This document shows positions 46,063-57,375 of a DNA stretch of 64,000 nt, in pieces. Origin of the DNA: Begonia masoniana (lineage: Eukaryota; Streptophyta; Magnoliopsida; Cucurbitales; Begoniaceae); assembly GCA_022432975.1 (NCBI GenBank), contig CM039509.1:6573043-6637042 (forward strand), given 5' to 3'. Below the pieces are notes generated by a model that ran no database searches, was not told the DNA's origin, and saw only the letters and a program-made list of their open reading frames with translations. A program made the translations under genes and the position numbers. Numbering within the stretch: position 1 is the stretch's first letter; each line of letters starts with the position of its first letter.

Positions 46063-48880
46063 TGTAACGCCCCCGAACCCACCCTGGCTCGGAGCGCTAC
46101 TTTGCTAACCAATCCCACGTTAAAACTGACTCCCAAACATAAAAGGAAACGAACACATCTGAATTTAAAACTAAACTCTCGAAACTCTCTTTACTTCATA
46201 CCTAGCTGCCTAGACACATCAATTCCCTTACCCCTAACCTTTCAGCACCACGGCGTCCTTCCCGAAAATTTCGGCAAAGTAACGCCTGAAAATGGCGCCT
46301 CCAAAATGCTAGGTACCTGCACACAACCCAATTCCCAACCAGAATATTCTTCCTCAACTATCCACTCAACAATCCTACATATAAAAACCTCCAAACAACA
46401 ATAAATAGGAAACTATAAAATACTAACATTCCTAACTAGCAAAACATCACCCTGACACATAGCTATCTCATAACTGTCAACCAAAAAATATTACGCATTT
46501 CCAACAATTTGACAAACAGACATTTACAATACTATTAAAATACAAAGCCCACACTCCCGAAGACTATGGTCGAGGCGCCCCGACAACTGCCCGCACCGGC
46601 ATACAGCGTACATCAACGACTGCGTCCCAATCCCAGCTTTTCTCGTAGCTCTAACCTGTACTCCAGTCGTCACCTACACCACAGAACACACACACACACA
46701 CGTAAGCTTACGCTTAGCAAGTAGGGAGTAACAAATAATAACAATAACAATGCACACACCATCCTACCCTAACACAACAGCACAACACCACCCAATGCAA
46801 CTCAACAAACTAACTCAACATACACGACAACACACAATGCAATAAGTGTTTTAGCTGCCATCTCTCATAGAGTACCCCTCGGGGTGCTACTACCAGCAAC
46901 CTCAGCCCGACAAGGCACCTATTCGAGATGCATTTTTTTACAATTTACTTTATCTGATTACGTTCATTGCTTTAATTTGCTGTTCTTTGCTTTAATTCTT
47001 CATAGAGGTCCCCTCGGGGTGCTACTACCAGCAACCCAGCCCGACAAGGCCCACTATTCAGAATTCCATGTTTTGCCAATCATCCATCATAGAGGTCCCC
47101 TCGGGGTGCTACTACCAGCAACCCAGCCCGACAAGGCACCCTATTCAGGATTCCATGTTTTGCCAATCATCCATCATAGAGGTCCCCTCGGGGTGCTACT
47201 ACCAGCAACCCAGCCCGACAAGGCACCCTATTCAGGATTCTAGTTTTAGCCGGTCACCTCTCATAGAGTTCCCCTCGGGGTGCTACTACCAGCAACCCAG
47301 CCCGACAAGGCACCCTATTTGAGATGCAAATACAATTACCATTAATTGCTTACATTTATGCTCACAATGCCAATCAATGCCACTAATCGTACCTAACGTG
47401 CTATACCATGATGCATGCTTAAAAATGAAATACCGAACAAAACAACCAAACAATTACCAAACAACACTGAACTAACAACACCAGACAACCACAACAAGGA
47501 AATTCATTTTGACATTACTTAATACAAAACAAAGCAGCTAACTCACAAATACTTAACCAGACCAGAACAAAGTAAAGCAATCAACCATCAACAATGCTTG
47601 ACCGACAAAGAAGACAACCAAACATCAACAACAAATAACCAACAAGGCTTAACCAACAAAGAAGACGGCCAAACAACAAACAAATAAATCCTACCGTTCC
47701 GTGGTGTAGGCCTGAAGGCAAAACAAACGTCCTCTACTTACCTGGTTGCCCGATACATTCTCGTTCACTTCGTCCAACCAAATCACACGTCCATTTTCCT
47801 AAAATAACGAAAACTCAACTTAGTAACACACTATAGGATTCTAAGGAAATCAACTAACCAAACTAACAACACTTAATCCAATTTCTTACTCTCAAGCTCT
47901 AAAACCCGAATTTATGTAAAAATAACAACGTCCAACTTCAAACTTCATTAAATCAAGCTTACATTCCCCAATCTATTCTCAAACTCCTATTTCTAACTTA
48001 ATCCAATTAAAATCTAACTAAATGGGCCACTAATTTGGGTTCGGTAAAAACCGACCCGAAACTTCAAACGTGCATAACTTTCACGTCCGTTATCGGAATC
48101 GAATGATTCCAGCGGCCACGTACTCCTCTAATAACCTATTTTAACGTGCCAAAAGGAATTTTAAAACAAACGAGCGTAGCTAGGTCAATTTGGCAAAACC
48201 CGATTCTGCCCTAAACCTAGAAAATCCCCCTTTTCGATTTTCCATCAATTCTCACCCAATTCCTCCCTAATCAATCCATCTCACACCTAATTAACATAAA
48301 CTAACCAAAATTCAGAGGCTACAACTAGTAAAACCGAAATTCCCCAAATTGGAGTTCACTGTTTTTAGCTCCAATCGGTGCCCTCCCTTGCCCGACGATT
48401 CACGCCGGTCAAAGCCCAGCCATTTGATGCCGAGACAAGCCAAAAATGGCCGGTGGTCGGAGCCCAAGCTGGCTCGCCATTCACGGCCTCAAGCAGAACG
48501 AAAACAGGGGAGAAAAGCACCTGTTTCCGGTCGGGTCTGGCGCGGAGAAAGCCGAACTGAGCTCTGGCTTCAGCTCGTCGGCGCCTGCACGTCTGAACGG
48601 TGGCCGGAGCCGTGGTCGCCGTCGGAGCGAGGTCGCTCGCGCTCTCCCTCCTCTCCCCTGCTCCTCGCTCGGGGTCGGGCTCGACAACAGAATGGCGAAT
48701 GCCATTCTGTTGTTTTATTTATTTATTTATTTATTTATTTTTGAATAATTAATTAATTAATAATAATAATAACTTTAATAAAACTAAATTAACTTTAATA
48801 AACTAAATTCCCATTATGCCCTTTCAAAGTCCGATAAATCTTCTCTCCAATTTTCCATAAAAAAAATCTCGGGTGTTACA
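46063..48880 (-). repeat. Solo LTR L6 (2818 bp, target duplication GATTG) in the pararetrovirus
   Basis: On the minus strand TGTAACACCCGAG to GGGGGCGTTACA, flanked by GATTG at 46058-46062 and 48881-48885. Arms are 47696-47710 and 46673-46687 (CCTACACCACGGAAC and GTTCTGTGGTGTAGG in sense). CAG/GTAAGTAG lies at 47734-47744. The backbone is homologous to L4. A TTTA/TTAA microsatellite lies at 48716-48775. The target duplication is the same 5-mer as at the Copia solo LTR, probably by chance. Confidence 0.93.
46865..47325 (-). repeat. 87-bp minisatellite in L6 with CCCCTCGGGG palindrome
   Basis: CCCCTCGGGGTGCTACTACC and following bases start at 46875, 47010, 47097, 47184 and 47271. The last four are exactly 87 bp apart; the first gap is longer. 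Each unit has CCCC-TC-GGGG. The position matches the unrelated 83-bp array of L4. Confidence 0.95.
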
Positions 48881-49215
48881 GATTGGGTTTCTCTAATGAT
48901 AACCTCATAAATATATCAAGACTTTCCCTCAGGAACAGTATACTGCTGATTACCCAGATATCTTTTTTTAAGATACCAGACATCTTTCTGATTTAATTTC
49001 ATATCATTTTCTGATAAAGTTAAAAGTGGTTCAACCACTTTCTTTTTTATAAATTGCGGTCCTTGTTCTAGAACCTCTTTAGCAGTTTTCTTTGGATTTA
49101 AATTTACTAATTGAGAAGAAGTTGAAGCTCCCAGAGAGGGAAATTTATACTGATAAGATCCTGATTTACGACCACGGCCACGACCGTTACCTCTTCCCCG
49201 ATTAGAGGGTCCCAT
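48881..49215 (-). pseudogene. Pararetrovirus ORF2, upstream part
   Basis: Starts at an ATG at 49215, shortly after the RNase H stop at 49259. The N-terminus is Gly/Arg-rich (RGRGNGRGRGRK), suggestive of nucleic-acid binding, followed by a Lys-rich region. It reads into the L6 target site and resumes at 46062. Confidence 0.65.
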
Positions 49216-49258
49216 TCTACAGAAATTCTCGGGTTAGAAAATCAGGCAAAGAATTATT

Positions 49259-50340
49259 TTAACCTTTAATATATTCAATAGTAAAATCAAAAGCAGAAAG
49301 TTCTGATTGCCAACGGGCAAAAATCTGCTTTGAAATAAGATTTTTAACATCTTTTGATAAAATAAATTTCGCAGAAGAACAATCAATTCTAAGAATAAAC
49401 TTCTGATTCAATAAATCATCCTGAAATTTAGAAATACATTTTACAATAGAAAATATTTCTTTCTTTACCATTGAGTAATTTTGCTGAACAAGTTTCCAAA
49501 TACCATAGGTAAATCTGATTAATTCTTCTTTTTTATTATTTGAATTAAACTGTTTAAGGTACCTCCAAAACCAAGATTAGAAGCATCTATTTCAACAATT
49601 TTATTCCAATGAGCATTAGATAAACATAAGCAAGGTAAAGTCTTAGCTTTTGCCTTTATTCGCTTTATTGCATCTGTATGATCCTGTGTCCAAGGAGAAT
49701 TATTTTTCTGAAGACGTTTATATAGAAGGAAAGTATCCTGAGCTAAATTCTGATAATAATCTCCTAGGTAATTTAAACTACCAAGGAAACGTTGAAGTTG
49801 AGTTTTTTTCTTTAATTTCATCTGAAAATTTTGAAGTAAACTCTATACTACGGTTAATCGGGACAATAGTACCCTGATTAATAGTATGCCCTAAAAAGTG
49901 CATAGTTGTTTTAAATAATTGTATTTTAGGAGTAGAAATAACCGAACCATTTCTTTTTATAACATATTTTAAAATTCTAAGATGTTTACTATGCTGCTCA
50001 ATTGAAGAAGAAAAAACTAGAATATCATCAATATAAACAATACAAAATTTAGAATATAAAGAAAAACTTTCATCCATAATGTTCTGAAATTCAGAAAGAG
50101 CGTTCTTTAATCTAAAAAGCATAACGTTCCATTCATAGTGGCCAAAGGGAACCACAAAAGTAGTTTTATATCTATCTTTCTCTGAAATTTGAATCTGCCA
50201 GTATCCTGATTTCAAATCAAATTTTGAAAAAATTAAAGCAGATTGCAAACTATCTAAAAGATCTTTTTATTTGGAATCGGATAACGAATCCATTTTAAAA
50301 CATCATTTAAGGATTTATAATTAATAACTAATTGAGGAAC
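49259..50340 (-). pseudogene. Pararetrovirus reverse transcriptase and RNase H
   Basis: Three overlapping broken frames. 50248-49778 has the RT palm with FSKFDLKSGYWQI and the catalytic YIDD at 50024-50035. 49821-49519 has RT thumb and the start of RNase H (IDASNLGFGG). 49471-49259 holds the RNase H end (RWQSELSAFDFTIEYIKG). The GHYEWNVM stretch is typical of Caulimoviridae rather than Ty3. At least two frameshifts lie between the pieces; not functional. Confidence 0.88.
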
Positions 50341-50343
50341 TTC

Positions 50344-51912
50344 TCATTCTTTTTCATTACTGTTATTAACATAAAAAGCTGTGCAACTCCACGAAGAATA
50401 ACTTTTATGAATAAGCTTTTTCTCTAAAAAAGTTTTTATCTCTTTTTTACATAAATCTAGATAATCATGTTTCATCTGACTAGGACGTTCCTTAGTTGGA
50501 ATCATCTTTTCATCAAAGTCAGAAATATATGGTAATGAAACGATATGTCGTTTCCTATCCCAAAAGACATTTGGGGTAGTACCACAAACTTCGGATAAAA
50601 ATTGAGTTTCAATTTCTTTAATTTTTTCAATAATGTTTAGAGATTGAAGTTGCTGTTCAATTTTTAAATAACAAATTTCTGATTTAAGAAAACTTAATTG
50701 CTTTTCTTTATTTTTATAAAAAATTTTTAATTCATTTATAACTCTAGATTCGGAATCAGAAACAAAGGGGAAAATGATTTCCTGATCTTGGACCGTCGCA
50801 TAAATTCCTGTTTGATTTATCATAGTAATAGGAATAATTAAATTTAAAAAAGGTGTGCCTAAAATAATCTGTTGTTGAAGATTTTTAACAAGCAAAAAGG
50901 TTGTTGTCAAATATGTTTTATCATCATTCCTGATTAAGACATTAGATAACTTATAGTTAATTTTCAATCTACTGTCATGACCATATGTACATGCAGACAA
51001 AGAAATAGCATGACCATTATTAAGGTCTAACAACATTTGTCGGACCTTTTTTGTAAATAATGGTGGTAGGCCATCAATAAATTTAGCCTTCAAATGTTCT
51101 GAATTTGCATCTTTTCGTTGCATTACTTTAGTTATAAAAATATCTTTATACCACCAAAAGTGGGTTAAAGATTGACAACGAAGATTTTGTAATAATTCTC
51201 TTCCACGTTCTTGTCGCTGTTCTATAACGCCAATAAAATGGAGAATTATTGCCTGAACTAAAGAATAAACGCAATCTTTTACAGTTGTTGTTCTTTGCAT
51301 AGTGTGACTTTGACCTGTCGTAGGGTCGACAATGGCTTCAATAACATTTTCATGCTTTACAGCTTTAAGGATTTCGGCTTGTTGGGATAGAGACAAATAA
51401 TTATCCCATCAACCTTTTAAACATCCTGTAAAACCATTAATTATGAAAATAGCGATATCATGATCACTATTTTTTGAGGCTTTACAAACACTTGAATACA
51501 TAAGCATCTTATGAACTATTTCATAAATTTGATATTCTGATAAACCATCAATGTTCCATTCATAGATGGTCTTAGCACTATAAGATTTTTGTTCAGAATA
51601 AAAATTTTCTTCCCATAGAAGATCTTGGGGAGTTGGTCGTTTATAATAGGTGCGACGAACAATATCAGCACCTGAACCTTGATCATAGTTAACTCGATTT
51701 AAAGATAAATCCTGATTAGGGAAAGATTCCTGAATAAATTGATAAGGATTCTTATAACTAGTGGATGAAATTAAATCTGGATTAGGACATAAAGGTAAAG
51801 AGTCCTCAAAAGAATCTTGAATTTTTGAAATTTTCAAAAAATCAGAATCAGAGTCTATATCAGAATCAGTGTCTTTAACACTTATAACTCCTATTTGAAG
51901 TTTTTTATCCAT
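50344..51912 (-). pseudogene. Pararetrovirus capsid and protease region
   Basis: Two frames: 51912-51409 (acidic start, then SEYQIYEIVHKM and GFTGCLKG, which fits a caulimovirid capsid) and 51396-50344 (rest of capsid, then the aspartic protease region with ILGTPFLN, then the approach to RT). A stop at 51409 separates them just after LKG. I could not identify the usual CCHC zinc finger, which may be lost or diverged. Confidence 0.75.
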
Positions 51913-52077
51913 TCGGCTAATTAACTGATCAATAAAATAAGAATTTTTGTCTAGATTTTAAAAATTAAAATTAGTTATAGGAATTGGTGGTTTAACATCT
52001 GGTTTGGAAATTTTTAAAGTATTTTCAGATGTTGAAGCAATTGAATCAGAATTGATTTTACTGATTTGATTCTCGAT

Positions 52078-53640
52078 TCAGTTTAATTGCTTTCCTATAG
52101 TTTGAAGATTAATATTTGTAAAGTTATTTTGTTTAATAATAATTTCATCTTTTTCAAGTAAAGATTTGGATAGATCTACAAGAGGAACAACTTCCATTAT
52201 AGATTGCTCAATTTTCAGATTAATTGGTTCTAAAGGAGGGTGAATAGACTTTACAGTAAATCCATTCCTTTTTAACCAGGTGGTTTGAAATTCTTGATAT
52301 TCATCCAGAATATTGAAATGAATTCGGAGATCAATATGGTCCAAAACCACTTGACAAAATATGTTATTTTTGATTGATTTCTAAATCAAGATAGAATCGA
52401 TCTTTAAGAAATTCTAATTCATAATCATTATAATGTTTAAAAAACTATTCTCTAAACATTTTATATTTAGAGGAATTAAATTCATTACTGATAATTTTTC
52501 TTAATGCAGATCCTTGAGAAAAATCCATTATAGAGATTAGACATTAAAATTCATTTTAGATACTGTTGGAGATTCTGTATTTCTAGAATAAATTCCATAA
52601 GAAATTTGCTGCTCAGAAATTTAAATTCCTTCAATTTTGGAATCGAAAGCAGATTCATCCTGATTTTCAGAATTTTTTTCTGAATACCGAGAATTACTCA
52701 GAACAGAAACTCTATAAGGAGGAAAACTATTCCTAGAAGACATACTCCTAGAAAAAGATATCCTTCGTGTAATTTCTGGTGTAAAACGAACTTCTACATG
52801 TCCGTCACTAGTTTGTATAATTTGATCAATTTGATTACTGATAATTGGTTCAGGGGAAACAGCATTATGAATATTCCAATTGGTTGGGAATGTTACTTCT
52901 TCCCAATCAATTAATCTTGGAATAGCAACATTTGTTGTCAATAAATTAGACTCAATAACAACAGTTTTACCGATATCACTCCGCAAAATTGCGTTAGGAC
53001 ATAAAGTATTTAATACTTTATAATGAATTCTATAAATAACAGCAATAGTTTCTGAACCAGTAAGATAATTATATCCATAGGTCTGAACATGCAAAGATAC
53101 AGCTTCAAACAAATTACGATTAGATAAAGATAATGTTAAATTTGGATAAACATTAAAATATATCGAACCATGACATAAACTTGTTTGAACGATACGGATT
53201 AAAGATGATTTCCAATCATTATTTCTAGCATCATGCAAATAAGCAAGAATACTAGAATTTAATCCAGGCAATGTTAAAGGTTTAAAAACAATTTGAATTA
53301 AACCTATATGCAGATATTTATATTCGAGTAAATATTTTTAAATATCTTTTAAGCATAACAAACGAATAGTTTTATCATTCGTATCTAAATAGATTGTTTG
53401 TTTAGATGTTTTTATTGCTCTTTTACTGATGGAATCAAAAATTCCTAATTTATAAATCTTCTTAGATTCAACTTTGGGAATAGTCCATTGATTTAATTGT
53501 TGAGCTTGAGAGTACTTAACGATTTCTTCATTTTTAATTGATATAGATGAGTTATAAAAGCATTTAAATTCATCTTTACAGATGTTAATTCATGTATGAA
53601 TGAATCAAGAACAAAAACTTAAATTTTAGATCATTGGTTA
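52078..53640 (-). pseudogene. Pararetrovirus movement-protein region (start of ORF1)
   Basis: 53271-52621 (216 codons) is the movement-protein core of the 30K type as found in florendovirus ORF1. Upstream coding-like text to about 53640 is out of frame with it. 52350-52078 is a further piece between movement protein and capsid. Stops at 52621 and near 52380 break the frame. Confidence 0.72.
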
Positions 53641-54055
53641 CTTCTATTCACTATTTCAATTAAACTCTCTATAATTCTCAAGAAAACTTCTTATTGTCAC
53701 TTCGTATTGTTACGACGAATTACGAGTCAAGGCCAAAAATTCATTTCTCTTAATTTACTTAATGTACTCGTCTGACAACGATTTACGGGTAAACACCCTT
53801 TTCCCATCCTGGTACTTAATGGTATACACCCCAACACGTCTTGGATGACGAACCATACATTAAATAAACTAATAGAAAGAAACATGGCACACAAAACCTC
53901 AACGTAACATATTGAAGCAACGTATTGAAATCTTCTGAAAATCAAAAGAGGAGAATTGAACTGGTGAATAAAAACCAATGAATGATTTAAAATATAAACT
54001 TAGTTTTTTATTTATTCATTCACGAATTAACTTACCGATTTAGCCAATCATTATG

Positions 54056-54067
54056 GCTCTGATACCA
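54056..54067 (-). promoter_or_regulatory. Pararetrovirus minus-strand primer site (initiator tRNA-Met)
   Basis: The minus strand reads TGGTATCAGAGC in the intergenic region, as in all Caulimoviridae. It marks the conventional origin of the circular map. Confidence 0.88.
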
Positions 54068-54265
54068 AAGAGGAGGAGGATTATATATATATAAAGAGGG
54101 GAAGGATCGATAAAGATAAGATAGAATTATTTAAAAGTGCACAATAATTTACAAAAGGAAGGAAAGAACTTACAAGAGCACAAAGCTAAAAAGACGAAGA
54201 ACCAAAGGGAGTTTTTAAGAAGTAAGACAAACTCTAAAAACTTGAGATAAAATATACAACAAGAG

Positions 54266-54280
54266 TCTCCTTATATAGAG
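54266..54280 (-). promoter_or_regulatory. Pararetrovirus promoter TATA box
   Basis: The minus strand reads CTCTATATAAGGAGA, very like the TATA region of caulimovirid full-length transcripts. It lies about 200 bases upstream of the primer site. A second TATATATATA at 54082-54093 is less typical and too close to the primer site. Confidence 0.7.
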
Positions 54281-54429
54281 GAGTAAAAGCAAAAAAGCTA
54301 AAGAAGAATCGTCATGGATGACGATCAACTTCATTATTGTTGCTAGTGGACATACTAGTCATGGGGCCGCCATTAATTTTTGATATTTGGAAGGGCCCAC
54401 TTCATATTCTTTGTCCATTGTTTGTGCAG

Positions 54430-55239
54430 CTTTCTCATAAGCTTTAATCATAAGCCAGTTGGCATCTATCCACTTTGGATACTTTCTTGTGTTTGTCTGA
54501 ATGTGATTTCTCTTCATTAATATTCATAGAATTAGATGAGCGGGTAGGTTTCCCATATCTACGATAATCAACATCTCTTGTTTCACCATATCCGCGACTC
54601 CACTAAGGAGGAGAGTCTTCAATAACAGGGGCAATAATTGGGCTTCCTTCTGTACAATAACTACACCGACATTGGGTTAAATCAAATTCTTCTGCTCTAT
54701 ATTCAATAAATAGATGATTATAGAGGAAATAAGATGATCACGAATATATCGCTACCATGGTTGAAGAGTAATAGTGCGGCGGTTCCGTTTTGATATAGGC
54801 CATAATAAAGATGGTTGATGGTTTTGCCATCGCCAATGATTCACCTCCTGATTCATTTGGGAATAATATTGCTTTTGCCTTTACTTTTGTTCATGGATAA
54901 ATCCATAAGGGAATCCCATAAATCATCGTCCTTTGGATCTTGAGATTCACCAGCGAGAACAGAAAAAGAACCAGATTTAATAGATCCGGTTGTTTTCATA
55001 GAAGTGTCATTATCAACATCTTCTTGATCATTATCATCATCAATAGAAAATAATTGATCTTTCATAGCTTCAAATAGTTTAAGTTCTCTATCCCTTTTAT
55101 TCATATCAGGATATTTCTTTTTGATCATAGAATAAAGTTGTTTAATAAGATTGGGCTGATGTTCGATAGAAGAATTTTGTTCTGCGGTTTTAGTTTTAGA
55201 AGCATATTTTTCCTTATATTGTTGAATAGTATGGGATAT
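54430..55239 (-). pseudogene. Pararetrovirus ORF2, 3' end (second, partial copy)
   Basis: 55128-54853 is an open piece with acidic and Lys-rich composition and FSVLAGESQ; related text continues with breaks to about 54430. It repeats the part of ORF2 that ends the insert at 45231. It is cut on the right by the LTR of element D, whose left flanking 5-mer is GATAT. Confidence 0.7.
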
Positions 55240-57340
55240 TGTAACGCCCCGAATTTTATGAACCCGGTTCGCTACTTATAATACTGAATCGAACTATGAC
55301 ATTTTTAGAAAATTTTAAAAATTTCACTCAACCGTCAAAATTTAACCTTAAAACATCAAAACTTGCAACGGAAATTTATTTGTATAAAACAATGTTTATT
55401 AAATAATTAAAATATTAGAGACCATTGATTTAAAGAAAACGAGAAAGGAAAAATAGAACACATCTACCGCTGAATAGTATCAGCGGTGGAAATAGAGACA
55501 GAATAGTCTCGGCGGTTGAAGCTGAACAAAATACATCCACCGATCACAAAACGACAAAATTTACTACCCACATATACCGCTCACGTCCACCGATTACAAA
55601 ACGACAAAATCTACTACTCACATCTACCGCTCACATCCGCCGATCACAAAACGACAAAATCTACTACTCACATCTACTGATGATGTTAGCCGGATGACTC
55701 ATGCATCCAACATCTCCCGCTCAACAGTAACACTCGTCATCCACCGATAGACAACGTCTACCGATAGATAGAAATACTCAACTTCCACCGATAGACAACA
55801 TCTACCGGTGAACAGTAACACTCAACATCCACCGATAGACAACGTCTACCGATAGATAGAAATACTCAACTTCCACCGATAGACAACATCTACCAGTGAA
55901 CAGTAACACTCAACATCCGCCGACAGACAGCATCTACCGGTGAACAGTAACACTCAATATCCACCGATAGATAACAGAACAGCGTATAAACAATTTACAC
56001 TCTAAACAAAGAACAACTCCGACTACCAAAAGGACTCGTAAATTTTACTGAAATCGTTCAAAACAATCTGACCCAATGAAATGCTTGAAACCAGTAAGAA
56101 TCACAGTTAAAACTAACAATGTATCATTTTTCGAGAAATCTCAAATATGTATTAGAAATACTAAATACTATCACTGTCATTAAAATTCTCAGAAAAGTTA
56201 AACTGATCAATCGTTCACAAATCCTTCACACCTACTGCCACAAGTTAAACTGCCCTATCAGTTGCCAAGTCGATGTGTGAACGTACTCCTCCAACTAGCC
56301 TAGTCCTCAACATACTCAGAGAATACACCTGCTTACACTTCTTCACCTACATCACAAAACTCATCTATTAGCCTAATGCTAAATAAGTAGAGCAAAATAT
56401 GAAATGATATGCTGAAACATAAATCCTATTCATGCAAGTTTCTACTTTCTCAACTCAGTTGTCATTTTATTTGTTCATGATCTGATCCTTCTGTACGATG
56501 GGAAGTGGATCAGTTTTTCCAAAGTATAAATCCTCTACAAGATTAAGGGGCGGATTAGTTCCCTTAATAGCTGATTTGATCCTTCTGTACGATGGGAAGT
56601 GGATCAGTCTTCCCAAAGTATAAATCCTCTACTAGATTAAGGGGCGGATTAGTTCCCTTAAAAGCTGATCTGATACAATTTGTCCATGTCTCACCATGCC
56701 TTTACATGTAAATTCATTTTCGTTCTCATTCAATAAAACATGATGCATGACATACTGAAAAACATTCATAAACATACATAAACCCTACTGTTTTGTGATG
56801 TGGGCCCGAAGGCACACACATACTCTACTTACCTGGTCTCTTGGAAAAAGCTCGGTTGCAAACTACTTCAGGTTTTTCTCAAACCTAAAACCGTAAACAG
56901 AGTATTAGTTAAGGTTTAGCTAAATTTCATTCTAAACTATCAAAAAATCTAAGGAAACTAGTTTGGGAGCTCTGTTCATAGTGCATTCTCGATTCACCTC
57001 AAAACTGAAACTACTCTCACTCACCGCATTCTCACAACGCACATTTACAATCCCCTCAATCCTCAATAATCACAAATGTAGCAAGAAATCAAGGTAAAGC
57101 TCACCTCGGTTGAAGGAGAATCGGGTAGGAGAATCGTCGAGAGGAAAATCTATTGAGCAAGCTGAATGCCAAATGAGGAAATGAAATTGTGGCGGCTAAA
57201 ACCCTAAGCTGACACCTTTTATACACTAACCTTCATAAATTACACATTTGCCCCTAGTTAGTAAAACCTTAACTTATTTAAGCAACCAATCAAAATCACT
57301 TACTTTCTTTAAAAATAAAAGCTTTATACCGGTTGCTACA
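55240..57340 (-). repeat. 3' LTR of element D (L7, 2101 bp)
   Basis: On the minus strand TGTAGCAACCGG to GGGGCGTTACA. Arms are 56790-56804 and 56346-56360 (CCCACATCACAAAAC and GTTTTGTGATGTAGG in sense). Two copies of a 93-bp unit with GATGGGAAGTGGATCAG (56498, 56591) lie between them. CAG/GTAAGTAG lies at 56825-56835. It is related to L1 but with a different repeat unit. Confidence 0.9.
55460..55985 (-). repeat. CCGATAGAC / CTACCGGTGA array in L7
   Basis: Repeated units with CCACCGATAGACAACATCTACC followed by GGTGAACAGTAACACTCAAC, and a variant with ACAAAACGACAAAATCTACTACTCACATC further left. Mixed higher-order order. Shares CACCGATAGAC with L1. Confidence 0.88.
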
Positions 57341-57353
57341 ATCTACCCTCTTT
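57341..57353 (-). promoter_or_regulatory. Polypurine tract of element D
   Basis: The minus strand reads AAAGAGGGTAGAT directly before TGTAGCAACCGG. Confidence 0.8.
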
Positions 57354-57375
57354 AAAAGAATTTTGTCCTCAAAAT

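Larger units (their letters stand above)
45231..55239 (-). other. Endogenous pararetrovirus (Caulimoviridae, florendovirus-like), more than one genome length, defective
   Basis: On the minus strand, from high to low coordinates: end of ORF2, intergenic region with promoter and primer site, ORF1 (movement, capsid, protease, RT, RNase H) and ORF2 again. The ORF2 motif FSVLAGESQ occurs at both ends (near 54950 and 45240), so the insert exceeds one circle. Stops and frameshifts break all reading frames. L6 splits ORF2. The left end meets a Ty3 leader; the right end is cut by element D. Florendovirus is my best assignment from gene order and the separate ORF2; Petuvirus is an alternative. Confidence 0.85.

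Noticed and set aside
46865..47325. 87-bp repeats and their open frames (46884-47243, 47068-47322)
   Set aside because: The frames are a by-product of a repeat unit divisible by three; no start context, and the region is inside a solo LTR.
48349..48748. GC-rich overlapping ORFs of 100-131 codons
   Set aside because: They lie in the GC-rich part of L6 and align with the same LTR region of L4, where the frames are different; no conserved protein.
2923..54067. tRNA-Met-like matches (TGGTATCAGAG) at several places
   Set aside because: Only 12-14 bases each, always beside an LTR or in the pararetrovirus intergenic region; they are primer sites, not tRNA genes.
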